From contig JAWZYV010006179.1 in assembly GCA_038373885.1 (NCBI GenBank), positions 186,001 to 250,000 of the forward strand: a stretch of DNA of 64,000 nucleotides. The letters run 5' to 3'. Positions 9,840 to 23,559 of this stretch are shown piece by piece. The notes under the pieces are model-generated. The model was given only the letters and a program-made list of their open reading frames with translations. It was not told where the DNA came from and did no database searches. Numbering within the stretch: position 1 is the first letter of the stretch; every line of letters begins with the position of its first letter. A program made the translations under genes and the position numbers. Source of the DNA: Cheiracanthium punctorium (taxonomy: Eukaryota; Arthropoda; Arachnida; Araneae; Cheiracanthiidae).

Positions 9840-12800
9840 TAAACAACCAAGGTAAGAGTGGTAATCAAACTCGCTGCCGTACGCTCAGGCAATTGCCGGA
9901 GGTCCCTAGTATATATTTATTGACTTTCAGTTTCCAAACACATATTCTAAACAAGTTAATTTTAATCATGTAAATTACAGAATAGTGCATTGCGATTTTA
10001 AAAATGAAATCAATGTCGGAAATAGTATAGCCTCTCAAAATTGTATTCTGGTTCAGATTTTTTTAACATATTTCATATATAAAGTATTGTTCTCGATAAA
10101 AAGCTTACACTCGAAATATTTTTATTTGGTGTACGTGATCCCAGGTTTCTAAAACTGAAACGAACATTTATATAGGTTACATGCACTGCTTGTAAATATG
10201 ATACCGTATTCAACTAAGAGTCGAAAGATTAAGTTAAATTGTTTAAATTGTTAATGATGAAGTAATAACATGCACATTCTATAATGAGATTAAATGCCTA
10301 ATGTTTAAAACCGCCACATAAGCATTTATATTTTGGGGTAAAAAAAAAAGTCTACCGATATCTCACATTACACAAGAATGATTATAATCAATATTACTCT
10401 TTACGTTTCTCCAACACGCATTTAGCCTGCCAAAATCTAATGGCATTTTTTCAGGAATAGTATATGAAAGATCACAGTCCAAAATATTTAGTTTTATTTT
10501 AAAAAATCACATTTCTTTCTTCTATTTACCCAACAAACGTTAAATTCTTATACATTTGGAGATAAAACTGTAATGTTCTTTTTAATCTACGAAGTTCACA
10601 TTACAAATTATCATTTATATTACATTACTGATACGATGTAACCCTCATTTAGCAGTGTTTATCACTCGCTGTCCGCTATCAACGTTGATTTTTATTTTAC
10701 GGGGCTTTAATTTGTACTAAAACCAATGGTACTGTACCGAAGATTTTAAAAACTTTAGCACACTTGAAAAAAAATTTCTTCGGAAATTGCCTTCAAATAA
10801 AATGGGCTTTACTTTGTTGTAATTCTATAAATTATCTTGATTTAATCTAAAAATATATTCAAAGCTTATTTTGTAAACAAAAAAAAAAAGTTTTTCCAAG
10901 CATCACTTAATAGATAATAACTAGGAAAAAAATTCAACTCACAACTATTTTCTACTTAGGCAGATCATATTCAGAACGGAATAGTCATTCTTCATTAGTC
11001 TTTTTCTAGATAAAGAGTTAAACTTTACGTTTTCATCATTCATTTCAACTTAAGTGTTCAATTTAAAGAACTTGCGCTTCACAAAGTTAATTCAGAATAT
11101 AATAGCCCCCGTTATTTTTTCATTATATATGCCGGTAGGCAGATATTGCATCTTTTTTAAATTATAAACATAGATGCTATAAAATAGATGCATAGAATGT
11201 CGCTATCGTTAATATTAAAAACATATTGAAAAAAAGATCTATCATTTAATATTTTTAAGCTTGGGTGCAAGATCCAATTTTGAAACAATAAAATGGCATT
11301 GAAAATGCTTTTAAGGTTATTTCGCATAAAAATCCCAAACACGTAGTAACAATTTCACTTATGATAATACTAACATGTTTTATATTTATTCTCGGGAATA
11401 TTATGCACTTGACTAAAACATTAAATATTTTTCATGGACTCTAGAGATACGTGCTCTTTCAAAATGCTTTTCAATAATGTTTCGTATGTCTTACAGATTG
11501 GAAAATAATTTTATTTTGGAACTCATAGTTTAAAAAATATATATTATTCAGTGAGGTAAAACAATGAGGTGATATTAAAAAAAAGTAGCAATAGGACGAC
11601 AACGTTAAAAACAGGAAGCTCGGAGTAAAAAAAATAAATAAATAAAATAGTAGTCTAAGCATTAATGTATTATTCGAAGTAAGAAATACTAAATATTATC
11701 TGTCACTAAATTAGGACTTTCTTCAAGTAAGTCAATGCATCAAAAGATCATTGAATATAATAAAGAAACTGAAGTTTATGTGTTCCTGAAATATTTCCTG
11801 CTATGTTATTAGTATTGTATTTCTTTTGCACTATAATTGATGTGTAATTTCAGTTTTGAAATAAAACTATATATTTCATTTGTTAAAAAAATTGTGGTGT
11901 TATAATTACCAATACTAACATAGTTATGAGGGAATATGGAAAAAAAAGCAATTAAAAAAAGAAACTGCTTAAATTGGAAGATTAAAAAAAATGAAATCAA
12001 ACTAAGCATGCTAGATCAATAAAGTAGATAAATTACATTTTGTAGCAAAACAACTCATTAACATGATTAATATAAACTTCCGAAAAAATACATTTCTCCA
12101 GTTATAAAAAGTTATGCTACTTTTTCCAGTGTTTTGTTAATGAGCCACAAAAAAGGAATGTCCACATTAACATTGTCAAGCAATTTAGATCATTGGAATG
12201 CTTATTTTTTCATCGCATGCCTCGCTTTCTATAATGTGCTGAATCTCGTGAGAATAATAGCTGGAGCTGAAAAAGCAACAAATTACACTAAATAGGATAG
12301 ACAAACACCTAATTAAGATTTTTTAATGCAAACATTAAAAGCTTGAAATGTGAGTAAAACGCGTAAATATTTTCTACAAATGCCTTAGTATCAAATCTTC
12401 TAGAATAAAACCTTTGCGAGTTCCACATCGTGAAAAAGTTTTTTTTTCCTTCGTAACTGTCTAACAGTAAGTTGCGAGTTAAAAAATATTTACTTACATT
12501 TTTACAGATTCTCCTATACATATTTGAAAATTATTTATTCTTTTTTTCTTAGCAGAATATGTTTCGTCTTTAGAATATATTTGCAAAAACACATAATGTA
12601 TAACTAAAATACGGTAGCATACTAAAATTACCTTAAACTAAGAAATGCAAATTTTTGTTTCAATTTTAGCTGTTTTGAGTTTTTTTTTCAGTAAATATCT
12701 AAATTCTTTGTTTCCCTATGATATCGGTGCTTATTGATAAGTACTTTGAAGTTTTTAAGATACACTTGTTAAATGTCAGTCGACATATGTTTATTTTATA

Positions 12801-14350
12801 TTTTATAAATATTGCGCTTGTAATTTTTTTTTCATTTAACAGAGGAATGAAAAGAAAATAATGCGGAAACAAAGATTGATACTATAGTCGTAGGGAAACC
12901 AAGGTAAAGCGGTGTTTGCTTACTTTTATAAAGACAGAATGCTTTTGAAGTAAAAAAAAAATCTTCTCTGTTGTTTCTAATTCGTTTTTGTTCATTTGTG
13001 ATGGAAAGATACTCAGCTTTGTAAAAAGCGCGTGTCAAAATATCTATAAAAATTATTTTTACAAAATGCATTTAGATTACTGATATGATATAAAAGAAAA
13101 TTGAAATGGTACACGAGAACATTATTTTTTTCTTCGTTAATAAAGACTTTCCGTTAATAAAAATTTAGCCTACTTAAACTGCTAACGCATACTTCATTTA
13201 TATTTGAATTGTATACCGTAAAGGGTACTCAAAATATTTGAAAGAATTTTGACGAAGAAAAAAAATAACGCAACCCAATTAATGTTTAAAAATGTTTTAC
13301 ATAAAAATGCAAAAAAAAATGGCATGATGAGTTGAGATGCACATTAATTAAGCATATAGCAATTCTTTTTAAATGGAGCAATCATTTCTTGCCTCTCAGG
13401 GATCATAAATTGGATAGAAAAAAATATAGATTGCCACAAGTCAAAGATGAATAACTAATGGAAGTAGTCTGCTGATAAAGAAAATCATTAATAATTAAAA
13501 GTACGCCTTTTAATTAATGCTGTTTTTCTCAATATGAAGAGGAATAGAAACATATGCTTTTTAATTGGAAATAGGAAATTTAGTAGGACATAGCAATGCT
13601 AAAAATCAATGAGATTTTGTTATAATGTAAAATGCGTAATTATTCACTTCGGGGTTATGAGATAATCATAATAATGATAATAATACCAATCAAGCAAACA
13701 GCTACACTTCAAGTTATACATGAGCCTTTTGATGAAGAATTTTACAAGCAGATTTTGACAAATGAATCTCGGTGGCCCGCCCACCTTTAAGATCTTTTCA
13801 GGATTTCACTTCCGTAACATAAGAGTATGACTGATATGTGTTTCGGTATGCTTCAAAGTTTACACTTTCATTTAATTTATATTCATATAAAAATATATTT
13901 GCTAATATTAATTTATGGTAATAATTTAAACTGTATTTGGAAGAAAATAGAGCATGCACAGACTTTGAAATAAAGTATTCAATTCTACGAGCAAGTTCTT
14001 GCCAAATGTATTAGCAGTTTGATCACACATATTGAACTCGCCAATTGGAGGGCTATTATTTTTGACATTTACATAAAATCATTTTCGTTGATACAGTGCA
14101 ATCCAATCTCGTGCGAAAGAAGAGGATTATAATCTTAGAAAGTTTATCGAATTCATGGACATAGAATTTACATTTTATACACTGTATCAAGCCTTCAAAC
14201 TGTATAGGATTCTTAATAGAAATTTTGTAATAGTCTTGTAATTATGGTATTTATCACAGTTTGGTAGTTTCAGGTATTTATTATCTTTTAAGTTCTGAAA
14301 ACATTCATCAAAACTTTATTAACTCTGTGGCTTTTTGGCCTGAAGAACTA
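9840..14350. other. AT-rich spacer, no gene
   Basis: Over 4 kb I see only AT-rich DNA with scattered short chance frames on both strands. There are no domain signatures, RNA genes or repeats I can define. Confidence 0.55.
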
Positions 14351-14384
14351 ATAAGCTAATTGGAAAAAACTAGAGTGAAGCGAT

Positions 14385-14655
14385 CGTTCCACATTTTCAT
14401 TAAGGTCGGTACCGTATCATTTACGGAACGCCGTATGTTGAAAGCTGGCATAAAGCGGGCCGGCGTCGTTATCGTTATAGCCGACACCACATCTAAACCA
14501 ACCCGCCCTGATAGACCTCTATCTCCACGTGGACGTGATTTTGGACGTTTTCGGTACCACTTGCTAGATGACATCCCGGCGTGGGCTGTGACGGCATGCT
14601 GGTGTCGACCCAAAACGTATCCAACAGGCCTGTGTTTGCTGGGTGTGAAAATACA
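14385..14655. other. GC-richer island of unknown nature
   Basis: About 270 bases near balanced base composition lie between AT-rich flanks. Overlapping frames are open on both strands (plus 14360-14665, 101 codons; minus 14493-14735, 80 codons), but neither product is recognisable. Open frames on both strands in a GC-richer stretch can be simply compositional. Candidates are a decayed transposon gene, a processed pseudogene or a regulatory CpG-containing island. Confidence 0.35.
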
Positions 14656-14669
14656 GTTTCTTTAAATAA

Positions 14670-16975
14670 CATATAAATGAAAATTCCATGTAAGCATTTA
14701 CGCGTTTGTTTGCTGTGGTCGTCATTTTCATTCAATTTAAATGCATTTTGTTTAAAAATATTTGAACTTCAAAAATATTATGTCCCCTTTAGAGACAGGT
14801 GCAAAATTTTATCATATAACATTCTATTGGCAAATGAGATTTTTATACTTAAATAATAAAGCTAGACTTCTATTATATTAAATGGGCAGATTATATTAAG
14901 TACAGTTATTTCAGAAGATCTATCATCACGTATTTTTAAATATCTCTTTGGTTACAACAACTTTTTTCTAATGACTTTTCTATTGATTTACTACAAGGTA
15001 CATTATACATTTATTTTTCAGTAAAAAGAAATTTAATAATTAAAGAAGGCCTAATTCACGAATTTCATCAACAGAGTTTTCATTTATAAATGGAAATCTG
15101 ATTTTTTAAACTTGAATTAAGAATAGCCTTAATCATACCACCCGACGAAAACTTATGATAAATGAAAACTTAATTAAAGAAGCCTCGGTATGAAAAGCAT
15201 ATTTTCAATTTCAGAACGCGATTTTAATTAAAAGCATTTGTTTATATTTGAAAGGCGGCTAAGTTAAAGAATTTCAAGAATATTTTATTTTGGATCATAG
15301 TTAAATGCTTTGTTTTAATAATTACACTTACTTTAAGCTATACCGTTAATATTGTCAAAAAAAATTAAAAAATGGGATTTAATACATACTTCTTTATGGC
15401 GATACAATATACTGAGTTGATACACATCAACTGAATGATACTGTTACTCCCATAATGAAGGCTGAACTTCTGTTGAATTATTTGGGGGGAAAATATCGCA
15501 ATATTGTAAGTATTCAATTAACTCAGGTACACAATACTCATCGTACATTCACTAATAATTTTCATTGCTGAAAACCTTCTACTAGATTCTGTTATGCTGT
15601 CATTGCTAAAAGTGTCTCGTATCGCATATATAGAATTTGCAGGACTAAAGTATAAGAATATGACTTCGTAGCTATCTGATATACTATTCTGACTGTTCAT
15701 TGTTTGCTGACAATATACATTCTGTCTACTCTCCGTTTGGAGCTGACTTCCTTTCTTTGCAAGACCAAAAATGTAGAGAAACCCTTTTGTAGTCGTGGCT
15801 TCACCACTATAAATGAAATAGCTGACCTTAACCTTTTAAGAGAGTTGTTTATCCTATTCTTAAATAACAGCGATATATCGATATAATGTCCAATGAGTGT
15901 ATTACAAAACACTTTCGAATAAAAATCATTTTTTTGTATGTACTGTTAAATAGTAAATAAGGAAAGCAAATTAAACCTACTACATCCGTCTGGTGTTTCT
16001 TTTTTGATTAAAAAAAAAAAAAAAAACAGAAGAAATTTATTGCATTTATGTATATTTATGTTATATCATAATTCTACTTTCGCTTTTATACATTATATAT
16101 TTGCTTAATTTTAATTTTTTATTGCTCTGCAACTTTCTTCATTTTTTCTTTTACTTTATATCTTTTCCTCTTTTAATTTACTTCCCTTTCAGCAAGTTTC
16201 CCCTTCCTTCCGCAAGTCACCATGCCCCTCTTTCAATTTCTATTTTCTCTACTCTTCTTTCGTTTTCAAACTTCGGATTATCAACACCTTTTACTTAATC
16301 CAGTTTTGTTTACTCCTTTGTTCTGTTACTTTCAGCTTCTGTGTAAGCAGACTCTTTCACAACTAAAAGAAGAGCAGGATGGATTACTTAATATTTTCCC
16401 TACTGCCTTTTTGATATTTATCTGTGTTATTTTATAAATTTCTTTATTGTTTCAACTTTAGTAGTTTAGGCTTGTATGAAACAGGCTCATTTGTTTCAAA
16501 TAGTTAACTAATAGAGCCCACTATAGCTGACTAAAAGACAGATTCAGAAAATTCAACTATTTCTAGAAGTCGGTTGCATCCTATTTGCAGGTTGCGCTGA
16601 AGAAATCGTGGATTACACTTACCTGTAGGTTGTGCTGTATTTACTCGAATAATACGGGGGAAAGTAACGCATTTTTTTAATGTATGGTACAAAGTTCGCA
16701 AAGAAGAAAAATAACATTTAGAAATACTCACCACACCATATAAAATCACACGACATGTTTCTTTTTTTAGATTCTTTTTAATTGTTTTGAAAAAAACAAA
16801 TAGAGTGTGAAAAGTTCCATGATTCAAATCAATTTGCAAAACACTTTGCACCATTTCTTATTCATTTAATACTAAGTTAATAAGAATTTAAAATGTTACT
16901 TAGATGAATATTGCAGCGCTGCATAGTATAGTAGTATTACAGTATACGACAAAATGACTGTTATCAGATTAATGA
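14670..16975. other. AT-rich spacer, no gene
   Basis: No supportable gene. A poly-A run lies at 16010-16026. The minus-strand frame at 16531-16854 (107 codons) contains ACAG^GTAAGTG near 16620, an excellent donor sequence. The peptide is unrecognisable and no promoter or acceptor is evident. Confidence 0.5.
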
Positions 16976-16977
16976 AC

Positions 16978-16980
<3 letters not shown>

Positions 16981-17055
<75 letters not shown>
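16981..17055. repeat. (TA)n microsatellite
   Basis: An uninterrupted TA run of about 75 bases. It is immediately followed by ATTACTTTATTTAAACACC and a CCACCATCTTGCGG block similar to the Helitron array core. Confidence 0.95.
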
Positions 17056-17059
<4 letters not shown>

Positions 17060-20000
17060 ACTTTATTTAAACACCACCATCTTGCGGTTAAAAATTTTGT
17101 ATGAAGTTTCACTGAAAACTTATTTTCTAGGGAAATTTATTCAAATCATTTTATACTGCAAAATTCATTTTAGTTTCTTGAGAGTAATCACTCCAAAAGG
17201 ATAAAAAATGTAAATTATAACATCTTCAATATAATAAACTGACAACATTCCACTTAAGTTACTCGTTTTTCATTATTAAAATATATTAATTTTGATCTTA
17301 AATTCATACTAAAACCAAAAAAGACAGTTTTCTTTACAACATTTTATGGTAGCAATTAAAATTAAAAAAGTATTTAAAGACATTAAAGAGAAGGATTGTC
17401 CAAGTTTCTAAAAATGGTCCATCTTACTCTTAAAACAGTGTAATTTTCTACAGATAGTTAATGATGTTAAAATATTAAATTTTTTACAAACAGAGGAAGA
17501 TCAAACATTATTCAAAAAGACACATGCAGAGTGATAGCATGAATTAAAATGTTATAGGTTAAACTTTTTACTAAAAATATAAAATCTGATACGAAAATAA
17601 AAATTTTGAAGTAATTATGTCTTGCCGTGAAACGATAGGATTTTGAATACAAGTTTAAAGAAAATTTAAAAAGGAAATTGTTCAAAAATGTGTTATTTTC
17701 ATTAAAAAATTCTTCAAGCAGGAATTTAATTTTCAGTGACGTGCATTAAAACATCAGATATTTAATTAATTGCTGACTTTCATTCTGAACTTTTAGTGAA
17801 AAATTTAATAAAGTTAAATTCAGATCAGTATTTTGTGTCTAGATAGTGAAAAATATGAAAGTAAGATCTGTATACTTTATTAGTACTGTGAAGCTTTTTA
17901 TGACACGAAGAATATTTAAGTATTCATTTTATACTTGTTATACATATAAATTTTTCCATTTGTAAATGAAAAAATTTCACGGAAATTACTAATTGCTTTA
18001 CTTTCACTAATTTAGTTATATATGAATTAATTAGGCAACCGACAAAGAATATTGTAATACTATATATATATATATATATCCATAAAATCACAAAACGTTT
18101 AAAAACAAAAGTTATTTCCATTTAAATGCATTTATAAAGGATTACTTTTGTTGATAGAATGCTTTTGAAACAACATGCGAGCTATGAAATTACTAGACAA
18201 TTATTGGATATCTACTACTTTAGTCACTACTGAATAAAAATAAAACAAGTGCTAGTTATTAATTTACAATATAAATATTATTTCAACAGTTATGCAAACA
18301 CAAAAATATGTATTATACTTAAAATTAATTAAGCAGAATACATATTGTTCTGTATTTTAATCATCTTTAATTAATTTTATTGTATTAAAATAACATAAAA
18401 ATCCAGAAAATAATTTAGCAGAAAGAGTTTGTCCTGATGCCTTTGGAAAAATATAATTTTACTGATATACAGAAATTATGTGAGAGCTTTAAAGAAATGT
18501 GTGATAGCTTTGAAGAAGATACTTTCAATTTTTTAAAAATTATCTTAAAATGTCGATCTTAATATTTCATAATCCTAAATGGAAACCAACTCTAAAACTT
18601 TTTAAAATTAGTAAAAATATTAAATTACTGAAAAAAAAATCCCGAATTTTCTACACATTTCATAATTTTCCTATTCATTTTTTAGTCTTTTCCGAAATAA
18701 ATTTTAAGTATCTAAATTTCATTAAATATATTTTAATTCTTACATTCATAATATACAACCCTCTTTAATTTTGTAAAATGCAGTCAATCAATTAATTCAA
18801 TCATAAATGATTAGTTTTAAATACATATTGAAATTGAAGAAGTGGAATGGAAGTTTTTACGTAGCGATTGACTCAAGAAATTAATTAAATTCCGTATGTT
18901 TTTAAGAACTTTGGAATATTAAGATTAAGTAAAATAAGTAATTGTTTTATACAAGAAGAAATTTTCTTTTATATGAAATTTTGAATCTCTCCAATTAAAT
19001 ATTACTTTTGTGGAAATCAGTCTGTTGAAATATTTTATGGGAAAAGAAACGCACCTCAATATGATTAATTTTTGAAAGTTTATTAATTTATATAAAGATT
19101 CTTTTCGTATTTACCAAAGTTTATTTGTTATTCACTGCACAAATCAAGTAAATTTACCTCTTGCAATAGTTGTTACCGGTACTTTAATTACAGATTAATA
19201 TTTAAGAATATGGAAATATAGTCTACGAAGATAGAAGAGCCAACCCATTTGCACAAATAAATAATGCGTCCATTTCTCCGCTCTGAGGGAGACCCAATGC
19301 GCATGTGCAGTTTCAGGTCAATTTGAAACAACTGTCGTCAAGCATGCGAAAGGAATAAAAGAAGGTAGAAATCTTTTTAGCTCCTAGATGTTATATCGCT
19401 ATCAAGTTACTGTTCAATTTAGACTAAATTTATGTATTTTACACGCCCAGGAAAATTAGAATTGGCTTCAGTTTTCTCTGGATAGTTGAATTTAATAAAC
19501 TAAAATGTCAACAGTGTATTCTGACGCTATAGTAAAATGCAATACAGCACATATAATATGAAGCAACATACTTCATATTGGGCAACGATGAAATACATTT
19601 ATTTAGTCTTGATTAATACAAAATATGATCATTTTGTTCTGTCATAAAATTGATGTTTTTTAGTCTTAGTAAAAAACATATCAAATTAGCAAACAACCCC
19701 CCCCCCAAATCATGTCAGACCCCACAGCAGTGATAACACCCTCTGTTGTCCAATTATTTGAGGTTATATTTTCCAGGCTTATTTCTTTTACCGAATGTTC
19801 ATAAATTCACTAGGCCTCGCAGTAGTTATTTCTTTTTCAAAGTTAGGCATTCTCCAGTACTAAGGCATGAACGAATGGCTATTTTCTTACGGGGACACAC
19901 ATTAGGCGGGCAATGCCCAGCCCCCAATGAAGACACGGATAAGTTAAAACCTAAGCTCATGACCGTAATCGAATTTGGAACCGAGGAGTGATAAAATGGT

Positions 20001-20855
20001 TCTTTAACAGCTACTCCCCCTGTACAGCTGAGTTGAAAGTATATTACTACTAACAGACTAGACGTGTTTCGCCAATATCTTAGGGATTTTTGAAGTGATT
20101 AACAAGGAGTAAATAGCTGAGAACCACTGCCTTAATCATTATTTTAACAAAGAAATCGTAATTTGACTTTTGAAAGCAATTAATTTATAATGTGCAGCTA
20201 ACTATCAATACATTTATTCAGCGCAATTAAACGGCTCTATGGAAGTATGAAGGATATTTCAATACCACATTTACAGATATTTTAAATTCCAGGATCATTT
20301 AAACAAGTTTTTGAAAAGAAAATGTACGATATTTGTATTTTATAATTCATAGGAACTTTAACGCGAAAATTTCGAAAAGTGTCTGATATTCATAAATTCT
20401 TTATAAGCATGAATTTTCAATTCGAAAAGTAAATTAAATATCATTTTTAGTCTTTAGAAATATGATATTGATAGAACTATTCCCATTGAATGCCGATAGA
20501 GATAATGAGAATTGGGACATCTTAGAACAACATGCCTTTGATGGATCGATATCATTTTAATTTCGCGAATGTTTACATTGAATTTCTCTTACAAAAGTGA
20601 GCACTTGTTCATTCTAATTTCGATTAAGCTGTTGACTTACGTTTATTTACATATTTCTATTTGATAGCACATCACTTGCAGAGAACATGGTACGCAGTCG
20701 TACTTATTACTCAAATATTAAATAAATAAACATGTATAATATATATAATTTTTAAGCAGTGCATTAGTAGTTTAATTTGTATTTCTTTTAAATAAACCGA
20801 TTACGAGAACACAAAAAGTATAAAATTCTGATACTTTTATACAATTTCTTAAAGT
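17060..20855. other. AT-rich spacer, no gene
   Basis: No supportable gene. Minor landmarks are a (TA)n run at 18058-18080, a run of ten C at 19697-19706, and TGCGCATGTGCA near 19300, which resembles an NRF1-type site without other promoter signs. The 19746-19991 frame (81 codons) is less AT-rich but not recognisable. Confidence 0.5.
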
Positions 20856-20859
20856 GATT

Positions 20860-21205
20860 TACCCAACTAAGATAAAAACTGGAACGGCCTTATGCACCAA
20901 ACATTTCACAAGTGCTAGGATGTCAGCAGTGGATACTTCAAGGTTTAATTGAAGAATGGTATTCACCAAGCCAAACACTAAGATTAGCACCACATCTGAG
21001 CCTGATCTAGCACGCGAAATCCGATCGTCCGAATCCCGGAAATTAACATACAAAATAGTGCTAACTCATGCTCAGCAAAGCCATATCTCAGACATAATTT
21101 TTTTTACTTTACCACTACTCACTTTGGACTTAGGGATGGCGAACAGCGAGATTGAAGATCTGGAAAATTCCGAAATTTTGGAAAACCTCGAAAGACATAT
21201 TTGCA
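20860..21205. other. Less AT-rich stretch, no recognisable product
   Basis: Overlapping short frames occur on both strands (minus 20859-21053; plus 20956-21225). I recognise no domain. It directly adjoins the inverted-repeat element at 21211 and may be decayed transposon sequence. Confidence 0.3.
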
Positions 21206-21210
21206 TAACT

Positions 21211-21406
21211 AGTTGGCGGCTGTGACGTATGAGCCACGTGGTGCTTATTGAGCTTACTGCTACGTTTAAGCTTAAGGAAGTAGAAATTAAGCAGTAACTT
21301 ATAATCAATCTCAATAATTCTAATGACCTTCTGACTTTTTCTTTAGCTAAACTCCAGAAAAAAGCCCTCAAAACATCACGTGATTCATACGTCATGGCCG
21401 CCAACT
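21211..21406. mobile_element. Miniature inverted-repeat element, about 34-bp ends
   Basis: The left end AGTTGGCGGCTGTGACGTAT and the reversed right end AGTTGGCGGCCATGACGTAT match. Similarity continues inward through GA..CACGTG.TG on both sides. About 196 bases lie between the outer edges and there is no transposase. The ends carry TGACGTAT and CACGTG, which look like CREB-type and E-box sites. The target duplication is not clear (perhaps ATA), so the superfamily is unassigned. Confidence 0.7.
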
Positions 21407-21439
21407 TGTGATATTCGTTGTGTTTGTGAACAAACAATA

Positions 21440-22430
21440 ACGATTTAAAACTGTAGCGAATATTCCGACTTCACTTTTGCTAGTATCCAAAAAATATTTT
21501 CTAAAAATGTGTCTAAAAATATGTCTAAAAAGACGGTTAGAGTGTAAAATTAAATTTTGATTAATGTTTTCATGAAGCAAAAAATATTTAAGTGGATGAA
21601 GGCACAAGATATAACGAAAAAATATATTATGCTTATATTTAACTGAAAATAATGATGCAAATATTTACAAAGAAAAACGCATGGTGAGACGCTTCACAGT
21701 AAATATAATCCGAAAAGTTGTAAATAAAATGCTACAAGTGCGAAAAAAATGTAAACAACAAACGCCAGAAATCACTTGTCGATGAGCTTGGATCTCTTAA
21801 GTGTTGGCAAAGGAAAAACTCTTATTCTGGCCAATCTTATATATCTTCGAAAAAGACTGTGTCAGTTTATGGATAAAGACCAGGTTAAATTACCGGTTGA
21901 CCAGTTTTTAGGAGATAAAAATTATAGTTAATAAGGGTACCGGATATTGCGGACATATATGGCATGAAGAAAATTTCCAATTTAAAGGAAGATGATTAAT
22001 ATCTAATTTTCATATAGGAAACCGCTATTTTTTTAAATCTTTATTTACTCTTTTTTTAATGAAGCTTCATTTAGACACTCATGAAAAAAAGAAAATAATA
22101 ATAACGATGAAAATAATTGCATTGGTTGAGGTCAAGTGAATGGTTCGTAACTGATGTTTCATTTTCGTCAAGTGCTGTACCACGTATGTGTTTAATTTTG
22201 ATAGTTGTAAAACAAATATTGGCCAACTTGATTTTTTTTCACACTCATTAAGTGAATATTGTTCCTCATATATTTTGAAAAATGAATAGCTAACTGATGT
22301 ATTATAACAGCATAGCCTAGCCGCTACAGTAATATAAAATTTTCACACCGCGAGTTTTTAAACTAGAACTGTTCTACTTTTAATGAGCAGGAAAAAGAAT
22401 ATGCGAACTTTGGCCTAAGTATATTATGGC
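21440..22430. other. AT-rich spacer, no gene
   Basis: No supportable feature. One minus-strand chance frame lies at 21392-21607. Confidence 0.55.
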
Positions 22431-22436
22431 AAAATA

Positions 22437-23075
22437 CAGGGAGTCTGACACATAAAAAAATTCACAGAAAAGCAACAAATTATCGTATGAATATGCAGTT
22501 TGCTCAACAATACTTCACAGTCAAAAATTTGCTTTCTTTGACATTAAAAACTACTTCCAAATTGTGTTCATAGGTGGCGCTGTACCGTCACAGTAATCTT
22601 CCCGAATGTCTTGTACAGTGTCATCCGATATTCGTGGCCGACTACTTCTTTCCCTGCCTAATACGCTTCCGGTCTCTAAAAACTTTTCAAGCCAGGCCAA
22701 AATGCTGTTTCGAATTGGATGGTTTTTCTTAAACAGGTTTCGAAACTTTCTCCGAAATCCAGCTATGGATTTTGATTCGAAATACCAAACTACGCAATGC
22801 GCTTTCTCAGTTGCAGTCGCCTTAGGTTGAATGAACATTCCTGCACAGTCAATGCTTATCAAAACTCGCGAAAAATCCCTATTGGCTATCATAACTGAAA
22901 ACTGGAGCTTCTGCGCCGCCATATATGAACACATTTTGGAAGTAATTTGTTTTAAGATTAAAAAAATTAATTCTTGATTCCGGGAAGCATGGCTTCCCGA
23001 ACGGCATATTCGTACAACAATTTGTTGCTTTTCTGTGAATTTTTGAAAAGTGGCAAGGAATTTTCGGACACCCTG
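22437..23075 (-). mobile_element. Internally deleted mariner-like element with TA target sites
   Basis: The ends are CAGGGAGTCTGAC on the left and, reversed, CAGGGTGTCCGAA on the right. Just inside, both arms share AAAAATTCACAGAAAAGCAA and CAAATT, then GAATATGC. TA flanks lie at 22435-22436 and 23076-23077, the target site of the Tc1/mariner superfamily. About 640 bases remain, holding only the N-terminal part of the transposase on the minus strand. The catalytic D,D,D region is deleted, so the copy could move only with a transposase supplied elsewhere. Confidence 0.85.
22551..22934 (-). pseudogene. N-terminal DNA-binding part of a mariner-like transposase
   Basis: The frame has 127 codons. 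The likely true start is the internal Met in MAAQKLQF rather than the first Met. The segment KAHCVVWYFESKSIAGFRRKF through AWLEKFLETGSVLGRERSSRPR follows the pattern of the paired helix-turn-helix domain found at the front of many arthropod mariner-like transposases: xFxETGSV followed by a basic, GRPR-like stretch. It ends shortly after VQDIREDY with no catalytic domain. Its strand and position agree with the inverted-repeat ends around it. Family membership is from motif recognition. Confidence 0.7.
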
Positions 23076-23375
23076 TATAATTAAATCACAGATTCTTTTT
23101 AAAGTGCACTTTCTTTCTGTTTTTCTGCAATATAAAATATTTTTTAGCCTTATCTATTTATAAAAAAAGTAAATATACAAGGACCGGAAAGTAATGTTGT
23201 GTTCTCACTTGCCAATATTTCTCCTACCAAAAACTTCTTAAGTTAATAATAACAAGACAGGGTACACACGTGAGATTTTTAACTTAAATGCTGATTACAC
23301 AACATTTTCCCTGGATATTCGTAAAAAATAGGAGTAAGGGTTCATAATGCTCTTTTCACGTACGTCTGCATACCT

Positions 23376-23437
23376 CAAAAAAAAAAAAAAAAAAAAAAAA
23401 AAAGAAAAAAAGAAAAAGAAAGAAAGAAAAAAGAAGA
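23376..23437. repeat. A-rich tract grading into (AAAG)n
   Basis: About 28 A residues are followed by AAAG-type units. It could be the tail of a decayed retroposon, but no body is recognisable upstream. Confidence 0.85.
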
Positions 23438-23512
23438 TATCCATGAAATGATTGCTATAAAACACAACACTCACGAATACTTAAAAATTAATTTCAAGAC
23501 ATTTTAAAATTC

Positions 23513-23550
23513 GAACGAATGTCTTAAGGGTCAATTTAAGACATTCGTTC
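23513..23550. repeat. Perfect hairpin, 15-bp arms
   Basis: GAACGAATGTCTTAA at 23513-23527 pairs with TTAAGACATTCGTTC at 23536-23550 across an 8-nt loop. It stands alone, with no U-tract or neighbouring gene to suggest a terminator-like role. Confidence 0.85.
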
Positions 23551-23559
23551 CCAAAACAG

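Noticed and set aside
16531..16854. Minus-strand frame of 107 codons containing ACAG^GTAAGTG
   Set aside because: The donor is good but there is no recognisable peptide, no acceptor and no promoter; one splice signal alone is expected by chance in this length.
19262..19390. NRF1-like TGCGCATGTGCA as a promoter
   Set aside because: No TATA, initiator or exon signal follows at a sensible distance.
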